This document shows, piece after piece, positions 1 through 9,438 of a stretch of DNA of 64,000 nucleotides. Location of the stretch: positions 154,238-218,237 of the forward strand of contig NZ_BBUZ01000033.1 in NCBI RefSeq assembly GCF_001417735.1, written 5' to 3'. The first letter of the stretch is position 1. Each line of letters begins with the position of its first letter. The notes below the pieces were generated by a model. It was not told where the DNA came from and ran no database searches. It was given only the letters and a program-made list of their open reading frames with translations. A program made the position numbers and the translations under genes. Origin of the DNA: Streptomyces sp. NBRC 110028. GTDB taxonomy: Bacteria > Actinomycetota > Actinomycetes > Streptomycetales > Streptomycetaceae.

Positions 1-167
1 TCCCCGAACACACCATCCGCGCGCAGACCGAGACCCGGCATCGCCGACCTCGCCTCGCACGGCCCGGCCTGCCACTTCCTCGGGGAACCGACGGCGGCTG
101 GGGGCGTCCCGTAGCCGGGCGCCCGCACCTCGCTTCCCCCACTCGTTCCCGAACGACAAGGACCACG
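1..167. other. Upstream flank, no gene called
   Basis: No convincing gene is visible. Frame 1 on the plus strand is open from the window edge to a TAG at 112-114 and could be the last 37 codons of an upstream gene, but I recognise no family in it. An AAGGA ribosome-binding site lies just before the ATG at 168. Confidence 0.4.
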
Positions 168-2636
168 ATGACGCGCCCGAACGCGGACTCCCGGCTCACC
201 GACGACAACCCGGTGGCGAAACTGGTCGCCTCGCTCTCCCTGGAAGGCAAGGTTCGTCTGCTCACCGGAGGGACGTTCTGGCGCACCCATGCCGAACCCG
301 CCATCGGCCTGGACTCGATGCTGCTGTCCGACGGTCCCTCCGGTGTGCGCGGTGAGCGCTGGGACGAACGGGCCCCGTCCCTCAGCCTGCCCTCCGCCAC
401 CTGCCTGGCCGCCACCTGGGACACCGGCCTCGCGCACCGGTACGGGGAAGTGCTGGCCCGCGAGGCACGGGCCAAGGGGGTGCACGCCGTCCTCGGGCCC
501 ACGATCAATCTGCACCGCAGCCCGCTCGGCGGCCGGCACTTCGAGTGCTTCTCCGAGGACCCGTTCCTGTCGGGTGCGCTCGCCACGGGATTCATCCGCG
601 GCCTGCAGGACCACGGCGTGGCGGCCGTGCCCAAGCACTACGTGGCCAACGACTCCGAGACCGACCGGCTCACCGTGGACATCCGGGCGGACGAGCGCAC
701 CCTGCGCGAGGTCTACCTCGCGCCCTTCGAGACGGCGGTCACCGAGGGCGGGACGTGGGCGATGATGTCCGCGTACAACGCGGTGGGCGGCGTGACCATG
801 AGCGAGAACGACCTGCTGCGGCACCCCCTGTGCACCGAGTGGGGCTTCGACGGGGTGGTCGTCTCGGACTGGACGGCGGTCCGTTCCACCGAGGCCAGTG
901 CCGCCGCCCGGCAGGACCTCGCGATGCCGGGTCCGGACGGGCCCTGGGGCGACCGGCTGGTCGCCGCCGTCCGCGAGGGCCGGGTATCCGAGGCGGCCGT
1001 CGACGAGAAGGTGGGGCGGCTGCTGCGGCTGGCCTCCCGGGTGGGGGCGCTGGAGGGGCACCCGGCCCCGGAGGAGCCCCCGCGGATCCCGGAGAGCTTC
1101 CCCCGCGAGGCCGCCGTCGCCGGCATGGTGCTGGTGCGCAACGTCCCCGGTGGTCTGCCCTGGGCCGCGCAGGAGCTGCGGTCCGTGGCGGTCAGCGGCC
1201 CGGCCGCCCGCACCCCGCGTGTCCAGGGCGGCGGCAGCGCGACCGTCGTCCCGGCGGGGACATCCTCGCCGCTCGAGGCGCTGCGGGCGGCGCTCCCGGG
1301 CGTGGCCGTCGGTTACGACATCGGCACCGCCGTCCCGGACGCGCCGGTGCCGCTGCCCCCGCACACCCTCACCAACCCGTTCACCGGCGGCGCCGGGCTG
1401 CGGGCGCGGTTCCTGGACGCGCACGGAGCAGAGGTCTTCAGCGAGGACCGGTTCGCCACCGACCTGGTGTGGTTCGGCACCACCCCGCCCGGCGCCCGCA
1501 CCCTGGAGCTGACCACCCGGTACCGTCCCGACCAGGACGGTCCGGCGGAACTGGCCGTGGCCGGCGCCGGGCACACTGTCCTGCACCTCGACGGCGAGCC
1601 GGTCATGGAGGCCGACTTCCGCGCCGACAGGGCACAGGCCCTGGTCGCGGAGGTATTCGTGCCGCCCACCGCCTCCACTTCCGTACGGCTGGAGGCCGGA
1701 CGGGAGGTCGAGCTGAGGGTCGTGCACGACCTGGCCTCCCGGGCCGGGGCAAGCCGCACCGGTTCCGTCGTGCTGTCCCTGGGCCTGCTGCCGGTCGTGC
1801 CCGACCCGGACGCGGAGATCGCGCGGGCGGCCGAGCAGGCCCGGCACGCGCAGGTCGCGGTGGTCGTCGTCGGCACCACCAGCCGGGCGGAGAGCGAGGG
1901 CCGCGACCGCGTCACACTCGCCCTGCCCGGCCGCCAGGACGACCTGGTCCGCGCCGTGGCCGCCGCCAACCCGCGCACCGTCGTGGTCGTCAACGCCGGC
2001 AGCCCGGTGCTGATGCCATGGCGTAACGAGGTCGCGGCGGTGCTGCTGACATGGTTCCCGGGCCAGGACTTCGGGGCCGCGCTGGCCGATGTGCTGCTGG
2101 GCGTGCGAGAGCCGGGAGGACGGCTGCCGACCACCTGGCCCGCCGCCGAGGAGGACGTCCCGGTGCTGTCCACCCGCCCGGTGGACGGCCGCCTCGTCTA
2201 CGAGGAGGGCCTGCACATCGGCTATCGGGCGTGGCTGCGCGCGGGCCGCACCCCGGCGTACGCGTTCGGCCACGGCCTCGGGTACACCACCTGGCGGCTG
2301 GACGACCTCTCGGTGCCCTCCCGTATCCGTCCGGGAGCCGGTCTGACCGCAACGGTTCGGGTCACCAACTCCGGTCCTCGCCCCGGCAAACAGGTCGTGC
2401 AGGTGTACGTGTCCCGGCCGGACAGCGCCGTGGACCGCCCGGCGCGCTGGCTCGCCGGTTTCACGCCCGTCCACCTCGCCCCCGGTAAATCCGCTGATGT
2501 CGCCGTCGAACTCCCGGACCGGGCCTTCGCCCACTGGGAGGGCGAAAGCTGGTGCCACGAGCCCGGAGCCTTCCTGGTGCACGCCGGGACCGCCAGCGAC
2601 GACACGCCCCTGACCCAGGAGGTCCACCTGTCATGA
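168..2636 (+). CDS. Beta-glucosidase-type glycoside hydrolase, family GH3
   Basis: An 822-residue protein with the full GH3 layout. The N-terminal barrel carries the conserved KHYVAN motif and the nucleophile motif VVVSDW, with Asp at about residue 234. The alpha/beta sandwich follows, interrupted by a PA14-like insertion at roughly residues 400-520, and a fibronectin-III-like domain ends the protein. GH3 enzymes with this layout release sugars from non-reducing ends of beta-glucosides, xylosides and related oligosaccharides. No signal peptide is visible, so it probably acts in the cytoplasm on imported oligosaccharides. The ATG has an AAGGA site 6 bases upstream. Its TGA overlaps the next ATG by 4 bases, so it is translationally coupled to the first sulfatase. 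Family is clear; the exact sugar is unknown. Confidence 0.92.
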   Translation: MTRPNADSRLTDDNPVAKLVASLSLEGKVRLLTGGTFWRTHAEPAIGLDSMLLSDGPSGVRGERWDERAPSLSLPSATCLAATWDTGLAHRYGEVLAREARAKGVHAVLGPTINLHRSPLGGRHFECFSEDPFLSGALATGFIRGLQDHGVAAVPKHYVANDSETDRLTVDIRADERTLREVYLAPFETAVTEGGTWAMMSAYNAVGGVTMSENDLLRHPLCTEWGFDGVVVSDWTAVRSTEASAAARQDLAMPGPDGPWGDRLVAAVREGRVSEAAVDEKVGRLLRLASRVGALEGHPAPEEPPRIPESFPREAAVAGMVLVRNVPGGLPWAAQELRSVAVSGPAARTPRVQGGGSATVVPAGTSSPLEALRAALPGVAVGYDIGTAVPDAPVPLPPHTLTNPFTGGAGLRARFLDAHGAEVFSEDRFATDLVWFGTTPPGARTLELTTRYRPDQDGPAELAVAGAGHTVLHLDGEPVMEADFRADRAQALVAEVFVPPTASTSVRLEAGREVELRVVHDLASRAGASRTGSVVLSLGLLPVVPDPDAEIARAAEQARHAQVAVVVVGTTSRAESEGRDRVTLALPGRQDDLVRAVAAANPRTVVVVNAGSPVLMPWRNEVAAVLLTWFPGQDFGAALADVLLGVREPGGRLPTTWPAAEEDVPVLSTRPVDGRLVYEEGLHIGYRAWLRAGRTPAYAFGHGLGYTTWRLDDLSVPSRIRPGAGLTATVRVTNSGPRPGKQVVQVYVSRPDSAVDRPARWLAGFTPVHLAPGKSADVAVELPDRAFAHWEGESWCHEPGAFLVHAGTASDDTPLTQEVHLS

Positions 2637-4084
2637 CACCCCCCAACTTCGTGATCATCGTCCCGGACCAGTTGCGCGCCGACGCGCTGGGGTGCTTCGG
2701 CAACGACCTCGCCCGCACCCCGCACATCGACGCCCTCGCCGAACGCGGCACGGTCTTCGAGCAGACGTACGTCCAGCACCCCGTCTGCTCGCCCAGCCGG
2801 GCGTCGTTCCTGACCGGCTGGTACCCGCACGTACGCGGCCACCGAACCCTCACCCACCTGCTCCAGCCGGACGAGCCCAACCTGCTGCGCATCCTGAAGG
2901 ACGCCGGCTACCACGTCACCTGGGCCGGCACCCGTGGCGACGCCTTGGCGCCGGGCGTGACCGAGCTGAGCGCGCACGAGTACGGCCTGTCCGAGAAGCA
3001 GACTCGGCCCGGCTTCAACAAGGACTTCCCCTCCGACACATGGGCCCGCGTCTTCTACCGCGGCCGGATCGAGCGGGACGGGCTGACCGACCACGACGAA
3101 GCGGCGGTGCGCACCGCCGAACGGTGGCTGGCCGAGCCGCCGTCCGGACCCTGGGTACTGTTCGTACCGCTGTTCGCCCCGCACTGCCCGTTCCAGGCCG
3201 AGGAACCCTGGTTCTCCCTGCACGACCGCGCGGCCGTACCCGCCCCCGTTCCTCCCTCCGGCGGCCCCGAGCCCGGCTTCAAGGAGGCGATCCGGCGAAA
3301 GTACGGGCTGGACCGGGTGAGCCCCGAGATGTGGCGGGAGGTCGCCGCCGTCTACCACGGCATGGTCTCCCGGCTGGACGACCACGTCGGGCGGATCCAG
3401 GCCGCGCTGCGCGCCTCGGGAGCGGACGATCGCACCGTCAGCCTGTTCTTCGCCGACCACGGCGAGTACCTCGGCGACTACGGACTGATCGAGAAGTGGC
3501 CCTCCGGGATGGACCCTTGCATCACCCGCGACCCGCTGATCGTCAGCGGCGGGGGCCTGCCCGCAGGCCAGCGCCACGACGGCATGGTGGAACTGGTCGA
3601 CGTGCTGCCCACCGTCCTGGAGCTGGCCGGTGTCACGGCCCCGCACCGGCACTTCGGCCGCAGCCTCGTCCCCGTCCTGCACGACCCCGGCCGCGAACAC
3701 CGCCGCTACGCCTTCACCGAGGGCGGATTCGCCGAGGAGGAGGAACCACAGCTCGAGCGGCCGGCCTACCCCTACGACCTCAAGGGCGACCTCCAGCACG
3801 AGCGGCCGCACCTCGTCGGCAAGGCCGTGGCCGTACGGGACCGGGACTGGACCTACGTATGGCGGCTGTACGAGCCCCCGGAGCTGTACCACCGCCGCGA
3901 CGACCCGCACGAGACGGTCAACCTGGCCGGCCGCCCGGAGCACACGGCGACCGAGCGGCGCTTCGAACAGGCCCTGCTGCGCTGGCAGGTCGAGACCGCG
4001 GACATCATCCCGGCCGCCACCGACCCGCGTTTCCCTCCGGTGGCCCTGGCCGCCCCGGCCCCACCGCCGCCCACGCCGGCCTGA
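2633..4084 (+). CDS. Sulfatase, formylglycine-dependent (first of pair)
   Basis: A 483-residue alkaline-phosphatase-fold sulfatase. The signature CSPSRASFLTG places the Cys that becomes formylglycine at residue 52. The N-terminal metal motif (VPDQLRADALG) and the later FADHGEYLGD stretch supply the remaining metal ligands. Such enzymes remove sulfate esters from sugars. No signal peptide is visible, which fits cytoplasmic activation by the maturase encoded two genes downstream. The start is the ATG in the ATGA overlap with the GH3 gene; longer upstream starts lie inside that gene. Substrate position and sugar cannot be read from the sequence. Confidence 0.92.
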   Translation: MTPPNFVIIVPDQLRADALGCFGNDLARTPHIDALAERGTVFEQTYVQHPVCSPSRASFLTGWYPHVRGHRTLTHLLQPDEPNLLRILKDAGYHVTWAGTRGDALAPGVTELSAHEYGLSEKQTRPGFNKDFPSDTWARVFYRGRIERDGLTDHDEAAVRTAERWLAEPPSGPWVLFVPLFAPHCPFQAEEPWFSLHDRAAVPAPVPPSGGPEPGFKEAIRRKYGLDRVSPEMWREVAAVYHGMVSRLDDHVGRIQAALRASGADDRTVSLFFADHGEYLGDYGLIEKWPSGMDPCITRDPLIVSGGGLPAGQRHDGMVELVDVLPTVLELAGVTAPHRHFGRSLVPVLHDPGREHRRYAFTEGGFAEEEEPQLERPAYPYDLKGDLQHERPHLVGKAVAVRDRDWTYVWRLYEPPELYHRRDDPHETVNLAGRPEHTATERRFEQALLRWQVETADIIPAATDPRFPPVALAAPAPPPPTPA

Positions 4085-4118
4085 CCACCCGCCGCCCCGA
4101 CCCCGCCGGAGGACCCCT

Positions 4119-5648
4119 ATGCGCATCATCTACATCGACGTCGACACCCTGCGCGCCGACCACACCCAGCCGTACGGCTACCACCGCCCCACCACTCCCA
4201 ACCTCCAGCGCCTCGCCGACCGCGGCGTGGTCTTCGACCGCTACTACTGCTCCGACTCCCCCTGCCTGCCCTCGCGCACCGCGCTGACCAGCGGCCAGTT
4301 CGGCATCACCAACGGTGTGATCGGACACTTCGGGGAGGCCGCCCGCTTCCGGCTCGACTCCGGGCACCGGCCCGACCGGGACCGCCCGCTGCTCGGCCAG
4401 CGACTCCAGGACCACGGCTGGTACACCGCGATGGTGTCCATGTTCGCCGAGCGCCACCGGGCCTACTTCTTCCACGGCAACTTCCGCGAGGCCATCCGCG
4501 CCACGGGCGAGATCAACGACGAGCAGGCACACGAGATCAACGCGGTCGCCCTGGACTGGATCCGCCGCCACGCCGACAGGGACGACTGGTACCTGCACCT
4601 GACCTACTGGGAACCGCACACCGACTACCTCATCGGTCCGGAGTGGGTGCGCCGGGCCGCCGAGTCGGGCCCCGCCCCCGCCTGGCCGGACCAGGCGGCC
4701 ATCGACGCCCACGCTGAGGTCTACGGACCACGCAGCGCCCTTGACCTGCACTACTTCCGAGGACCGCGGGACTCCGCCGTGCCCCACGCCATGCCCGACG
4801 CCATCCGCACCCGTGAGGACTTCGAACTCCTCGCCGACGGCTACGACGGCGCGGTCATGTACTGGGACCACCACTTCGGCGAACTCCTGCGGACACTGGA
4901 GGAACTGGGTATCGCCGACGACACCGCGATCATCGTCAGCGCCGACCACGGCGAGTCCCTCGGCGAGCAGGGCTCCTACGCCGAACACGGCCTGGCCAAC
5001 GAGCCCACCCACCGTCTCCCGCTGGTGGTGTACTGGCCCGGAGTGACCGACGATCTTCCCGACGACGCCCGGCACTGCGACGCCCTGCTCTACAACATCG
5101 ACTACGCCCCCACTCTGTGCGACCTGCTCGGCATCCCGATACCCCCGGGCTGGCAGGGCCAGTCCTTCGCCCCGGCGCTGCGCGGCGAGCGGATCGGGTC
5201 CCGGGAGTACCTCGTCCTCGGGCACGGCGCCCACACCTACCAACGGGCCGTACGCACTCGCGACCACCTCTACATCCGCACCTACCACCCCGGGTGCTTC
5301 CGCGCCGAGTGGGAGTCGCTGTTCGACGTGACCACCGATCCGCACCTCACTCGCGACCTGCTCGCGGACGAACCCGCGCTCGCCGACCGGATGCGCTCGC
5401 ACCTGGCCGAGTGGTGGACGCGGTACGCGGGCGGCCCCGGCGCCCTGCCCGACCCGATGCAGACCACCCTGCAGACCGGCCCCACGTACTACAACGATCC
5501 CGGGCAGTACGCTCAGCATCTGCGGGACACCGGCCGTGCGGCCCTGGCCGAGGACCTTCAGGCACGTCTCGCGCCGACGGGCGGCGCGACCCGGGTCTCG
5601 TGGCACGCCCCGCACATCCCCGACGTACGCCTCGCGGAAAGGAAGTAA
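4119..5648 (+). CDS. Sulfatase, formylglycine-dependent (second of pair)
   Basis: A 509-residue sulfatase with the Cys-type signature CLPSRTALTSG; the Cys to be converted is residue 49. The N-terminal metal motif IDVDTLRADH and a second cluster SADHGESLGEQG are present. It is clearly diverged from the preceding sulfatase, so the pair probably removes sulfate from different positions or sugars rather than being a recent duplication. A GGAGG site precedes the ATG by 6 bases and 34 bases separate it from the first sulfatase. No export signal is visible. Confidence 0.92.
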   Translation: MRIIYIDVDTLRADHTQPYGYHRPTTPNLQRLADRGVVFDRYYCSDSPCLPSRTALTSGQFGITNGVIGHFGEAARFRLDSGHRPDRDRPLLGQRLQDHGWYTAMVSMFAERHRAYFFHGNFREAIRATGEINDEQAHEINAVALDWIRRHADRDDWYLHLTYWEPHTDYLIGPEWVRRAAESGPAPAWPDQAAIDAHAEVYGPRSALDLHYFRGPRDSAVPHAMPDAIRTREDFELLADGYDGAVMYWDHHFGELLRTLEELGIADDTAIIVSADHGESLGEQGSYAEHGLANEPTHRLPLVVYWPGVTDDLPDDARHCDALLYNIDYAPTLCDLLGIPIPPGWQGQSFAPALRGERIGSREYLVLGHGAHTYQRAVRTRDHLYIRTYHPGCFRAEWESLFDVTTDPHLTRDLLADEPALADRMRSHLAEWWTRYAGGPGALPDPMQTTLQTGPTYYNDPGQYAQHLRDTGRAALAEDLQARLAPTGGATRVSWHAPHIPDVRLAERK

Positions 5649-5655
5649 CGCCCGC

Positions 5656-6585
5656 ATGTCCCCGCGCTGCTGCCCACCCGGCCGACCCGCCGGACCTCCG
5701 CCTTCTCCCGCGAACCTCCCGTCGGCCCCCGCTCGGGGCAGCGGCTCCCGCGATAACGCGGTCTGCCTGCCCGGCGGGACCTTTCTCATGGGCAGCGAGG
5801 ACGCCGACGCCAACCCCGGTGACGGGGAGGGCCCGGTTCGCGCAGTGACCGTGGGACCGTTCGCGATCGACAGGCATTGCGTGACGAACGATCGGTTCGC
5901 GGCATTCGTGGAGGCGACCGGGTACCAGACCGACGCCGAGCGGTTCGGCTGGTCGTACGTCTTCGCCAAGTTCCTGCCGGGCGAGCTGCGCCGGGTTTCG
6001 CCCCGGCCTGACATCACACCGTGGTGGTGCGGGGTGCGGGGGGCGTACTGGGCGGCGCCCGAGGGGTCGGGCAGCGGTCTGTCCGGGCGTGGGGACCATC
6101 CGGTGGTGCACGTGTCCTGGGCGGACGCGGTCGCCTTCTGCACGTGGGAGGGGGCGCGGCTGCCGACCGAGGCGGAGTGGGAGTATGCCGCGCGGGGCGG
6201 CCTGGAGCAGGCCCGCTACCCCTGGGGCGACGAGCTGACCCCGGGCGGCGAGCACCGCTGCAACATCTGGCAGGGCCGCTTCCCCTCCCACAACACCGCC
6301 GAGGACGGCTACGTCGGCACCGCCCCGGTCACTGCCTACGAGCCCAACGGCTACGGACTCCACAACGTCGCCGGGAACGTGTGGGAGTGGTGTGCGGACC
6401 GGTGGGCCACCGACCACCCGGAATCCGGCGCGAAAGGCACCAACCGCGTCATGCGCGGAGGCTCGTACCTGTGCCACGACTCCTACTGCAACCGTTACCG
6501 CGTGGCCGCCCGCACCGGCAACACCCCGGACAGCTCCGGCGGCAACACCGGCTTCCGCGTCGCCTGGGATCACCGCGACGAATGA
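5656..6585 (+). CDS. Formylglycine-generating enzyme (sulfatase maturase)
   Basis: A 309-residue SUMF1/FGE-family protein. It should oxidise the signature Cys of the two upstream sulfatases to formylglycine using oxygen and copper. The family opening PGGTFLMGSED and the later NVWEWC and RVMRGGSY blocks are intact. The catalytic cysteine pair sits in YLCHDSYCNRY at about residues 273 and 278, the same five-residue spacing as the known FGE active site. The first 45 residues are Pro/Arg-rich and poorly conserved, so translation could start later. Only 7 bases separate it from the second sulfatase, a clear sign of a dedicated maturase in this operon. No signal peptide. Confidence 0.93.
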   Translation: MSPRCCPPGRPAGPPPSPANLPSAPARGSGSRDNAVCLPGGTFLMGSEDADANPGDGEGPVRAVTVGPFAIDRHCVTNDRFAAFVEATGYQTDAERFGWSYVFAKFLPGELRRVSPRPDITPWWCGVRGAYWAAPEGSGSGLSGRGDHPVVHVSWADAVAFCTWEGARLPTEAEWEYAARGGLEQARYPWGDELTPGGEHRCNIWQGRFPSHNTAEDGYVGTAPVTAYEPNGYGLHNVAGNVWEWCADRWATDHPESGAKGTNRVMRGGSYLCHDSYCNRYRVAARTGNTPDSSGGNTGFRVAWDHRDE

Positions 6586-6608
6586 CGTAGAGGGTCCGCG
6601 CGGTTGAG

Positions 6609-7792
6609 CCTGTGCCGCTCGAAAAGTCATCGCCGCAGTTCAGCGGGGTGCGGTCAGTTCGCTGGGATCATGCCTTGCATGATCGTGTCCTTGTTGTACA
6701 AGGTGACCCGGAAGCTGCTGACCGTTCCATCGGTACTCCTCCGCCGTGGGACAGCGAAGGACGCGGAACTGTTGGTGCTACGGCACGAGAACGCAGTCCT
6801 GCGCCGCCAATTGACCGGACCGGTCCGCTATGAGCCCGCCGACCGGTTCTGGTTCGCCGCCCTGTCCGGGCTGATACCCCGGCGTCACTGGCATGAGGTC
6901 TTCCCAGTCACTCCCGGCACCCTGCTGGCCTGGCATCGTCGGTTCATCGCCGCGAAGTGGGACTACACCGCGCGCCGACGCACCGGACGCCCGCCCACCC
7001 CCGCAGCGGTCAAGAAGCTCGTCCTGCGGCTGGCGAGGGAGCATCCGAGGTGGGGGCACCGGCGGATCCAAGGAGAGTTGGCCCGACTCGGGCATCGGAT
7101 CGCCGCCTCGACGGTCTGGGAGATCCTCAACGCGGCCGGCATCGACCCCGCGCCACGTCGCTCAGGCCCGACCTGGCACGAGTCCCTGACCGCGCAAGCC
7201 GAGGGCATCATCGCGGCAGACTTCTTCCACATCGACACCGCCCTCGGCAGGCGGCTGTACGCGCCGGCGTTCCTCGGGCACGGCACCCGGCGACTGCACA
7301 TCACCGGGGTCACCGCCCACCCGACCCGGGACTGGGCGGCGCAGCAGGCACGGAATCTCACCGCCGACCTGGGCATACGCATCGAGTCCCTGCACTTCTT
7401 GCTGCGCGACCGCGATGGCAAGTACGGCGAGGCCTTCGACGCCGTCCTTCGGGCCGAGGAGATGGAGATCCTCAAAAGTGCGCCACGGGCCCCCCGTATG
7501 AACGCGCACCGCGAACGCATCATCGGCAGCATCCGACGCGAAGCCCTCGACCACGTCCTCATCATGAACGAGGCCCACGCCCACCACATCCTCGCGGCCT
7601 ACGAGCGGCACTACAACGAGCACCGCCCTCACCAAGCGCGCAACCAGTTACCACCCGACGCCCCCGAACACCCCGCCGCGGCGCATGACCTCAACACTCA
7701 CAAAATCCTGCGTACCCGGATCCTCGGCGGTCTCATCAACGAGTACAGATATGCAGCATGACGTGCAGCGATGACTTTTCGAGCGGCACAGG
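6609..7792 (+). mobile_element. Complete insertion sequence with 28-bp terminal repeats
   Basis: The ends at 6609-6636 and 7765-7792 are inverted copies of each other over 28 bases with one mismatch. They enclose one transposase gene on the plus strand. I could not find a convincing target-site duplication in the immediate flanks, which may mean the flanks have been rearranged. A diverged relative of the right end is seen at about 51671. Confidence 0.88.
6670..7761 (+). CDS. IS transposase, DDE integrase-core type
   Basis: A single-frame transposase of about 363 residues. A coiled N-terminal start (RHENAVLRRQL) is followed by a helix-turn-helix region and an rve-type integrase core. The DDE residues can be placed in FFHIDTA, LLRDRDGKYG and the Glu of the segment before IRREALDH. 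The family belongs to the IS3/IS481-like superfamily of single-ORF actinobacterial elements; I do not assign a named IS. The ATG at 6670 is taken as start, with another in-frame ATG at 6679 possible. The gene appears intact and may be active. Confidence 0.85.
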   Translation: MPCMIVSLLYKVTRKLLTVPSVLLRRGTAKDAELLVLRHENAVLRRQLTGPVRYEPADRFWFAALSGLIPRRHWHEVFPVTPGTLLAWHRRFIAAKWDYTARRRTGRPPTPAAVKKLVLRLAREHPRWGHRRIQGELARLGHRIAASTVWEILNAAGIDPAPRRSGPTWHESLTAQAEGIIAADFFHIDTALGRRLYAPAFLGHGTRRLHITGVTAHPTRDWAAQQARNLTADLGIRIESLHFLLRDRDGKYGEAFDAVLRAEEMEILKSAPRAPRMNAHRERIIGSIRREALDHVLIMNEAHAHHILAAYERHYNEHRPHQARNQLPPDAPEHPAAAHDLNTHKILRTRILGGLINEYRYAA

Positions 7793-7900
7793 TTGGCGCC
7801 GGATGTGTTGGGGGATCTGATCCAGCGGGTGGTACCCGAGGCGCTTCGCGACCAGAGGGCGGTGGTCGGCGTCGACATGGTGATCGGAAGGTGCTGGCTT
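7793..7900 (+). pseudogene. Possible IS5-type transposase N-terminal remnant
   Basis: Directly after the IS, the plus strand can be read as LAPDVLGDLIQRVVPEAL, which resembles the opening of IS5-type transposases. The rest of the gene is not recognisable and the reading is short, so this is only a suggestion. Confidence 0.25.
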
Positions 7901-7962
7901 TGCAATCACACACTGGCCGCATGCGACGGCCCTGAAGCAGGAGCCCGTACTTCGCCAAGGGA

Positions 7963-9378
7963 TCATGCGGGGCCGAAGACTTTGCCGGGGTTGAGTATCC
8001 CGGCCGGGTCAAGAGCATGCTTAACCGCGCGATGCATCTGCAGGACGGCTGGGCCGAGTTCCCGGGTGAGACCTGGCCGCTTGAGCAGTCCCACACCGTG
8101 CTCACCCGTCACCGTGCCACCCAATTCAAGGGCGTCCAGGATGATGTCGTCGAACGCCGCACGGGCCCGGACCTGAGCCGCCGCGTCACCATGTTCCGTC
8201 ACAAGCAGCGGGTGCAAGTTGCCGTCGCCGACGTGCGCGATGTTGGCGATGGTGATCCGGTGCCTCTTAGCGGTCCGGTCGATGCGGGCCAGCATCTCCG
8301 CCACCGCCCCGATGGGCACACAGACGTCCTCCGTGAGGACCGGCCCCAGCCGCTCGAGCGCGGGGAAGGCCAGCCGGCGGGCCGCGAAGAGCATCTCGGC
8401 CTCTTCCTCTGTCTCCGACCGGTCCGCCCAAGTCGAGCCGGCGGCGCGGAAGCAGTCGACCATCTTGCGGGCGTCTTCCTCGGCGGCGCGGCCGTCATCG
8501 TCGAAACGGGCCAGGAGCACAACGTCCGCCTCGGCGGAGAGTCCCATGTTCTTCCAGGCGTCGACCGCGCGCAGACAGTGCCGGTCGACGAGTTCCAGCG
8601 CGGCCGGCCGCAGCCCTGCGGCAGCCGTCGCCCGCACCGCGTCACCGGCCTGCCCGACGTTGTCGAAGTAGCCGACGGCGGTCGCGCCGACCGGAGGCAG
8701 GCGTCGTAGCCGGACCGTGATCTCGGTGATGACACCAAGAGTGCCCTCGGCACCCACCATGAGGCTCACAAGGTCGTAGCCGGCGACCCCCTTTGACGTA
8801 CGGCGCCCGAGCCGGACCACCTCGCCTGTGCCGGTCACGACCTCCAAAGCGAGGACATAGTCGCGGGTGACACCGTACTTGACGCAGCAGACTCCGCCGG
8901 CGTTCGTCGCGACGTTTCCTCCGATGGTCGACCAGGGCGAACTGGCAGGGTCGGGCGGGTACCACAGGCCGAGCGGCGCTACGTGGGCGCGGAGGTCATC
9001 GTTGACCACACCGGGCTGTACGACGGCGAGGCGCTCCAGCTCGTCGACCTCCAGCACCCGATCCATGCCGTCCAGCGCGAGGATCACGCTTCCTTCGACG
9101 GCATTGGCGCCGCCCGACAATCCAGTGCCGGCGCCGCGGGCAACCAACGGAACTCCTTGCTCCAGGCACGCACGCACCACAGTCTGGACCTCATCGGTGC
9201 TCTTGGCGCGCACGACCGCCACCGCTCGGCCCACAGGCGCCCACACCGCCTGGTCGTGCGAGAGGCCGGCGACGATGTCCGGATCAGTCACCACCCGGCC
9301 GGCGGGCAGCCGTCGCCTGAGTGCTTCAGCGATACCCACGGCAGGGGGCGTCGTGCTGACGATGTCACGTTCGGCCAC
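7963..9378 (-). CDS. FAD-linked oxidase, glycolate oxidase GlcD / D-lactate dehydrogenase type
   Basis: About 471 residues with a PCMH-type FAD-binding domain (GAGTGLSGGAN and TIGGNVATNAGG) and a GlcD-like C-terminal domain ending in HVGDGNLHP and GEHGVGLLKR. These flavoproteins oxidise 2-hydroxy acids such as glycolate or D-lactate. I prefer the GTG at 9376-9378 because GGAGG lies 7 bases before it; the ATG 30 bases upstream has no ribosome-binding site. It is the last gene of a run with the esterase and amidohydrolase upstream, 60 bases after the esterase. GlcE and GlcF partners are absent, so it may work alone. Confidence 0.85.
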   Translation of the reverse strand: MAERDIVSTTPPAVGIAEALRRRLPAGRVVTDPDIVAGLSHDQAVWAPVGRAVAVVRAKSTDEVQTVVRACLEQGVPLVARGAGTGLSGGANAVEGSVILALDGMDRVLEVDELERLAVVQPGVVNDDLRAHVAPLGLWYPPDPASSPWSTIGGNVATNAGGVCCVKYGVTRDYVLALEVVTGTGEVVRLGRRTSKGVAGYDLVSLMVGAEGTLGVITEITVRLRRLPPVGATAVGYFDNVGQAGDAVRATAAAGLRPAALELVDRHCLRAVDAWKNMGLSAEADVVLLARFDDDGRAAEEDARKMVDCFRAAGSTWADRSETEEEAEMLFAARRLAFPALERLGPVLTEDVCVPIGAVAEMLARIDRTAKRHRITIANIAHVGDGNLHPLLVTEHGDAAAQVRARAAFDDIILDALELGGTVTGEHGVGLLKRPGLTRELGPAVLQMHRAVKHALDPAGILNPGKVFGPA

Positions 9379-9438
9379 CCGCACACCTCCAGAGAAGTCG
9401 ACTTTCATGGGACGAAAGGAGAGCTGCGGCGTCCGGGC

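Noticed and set aside
2222..4129. 635-codon open frame on the minus strand opposite the GH3 end and first sulfatase
   Set aside because: It is a shadow of the sulfatase in high-GC DNA: Gly/Val-rich, no recognisable family, and it covers two well-supported genes on the other strand.
4005..6143. 712-codon minus-strand frame opposite the second sulfatase and the FGE gene
   Set aside because: Low-complexity translation mirroring the real genes, with no domain motifs or ribosome-binding site.
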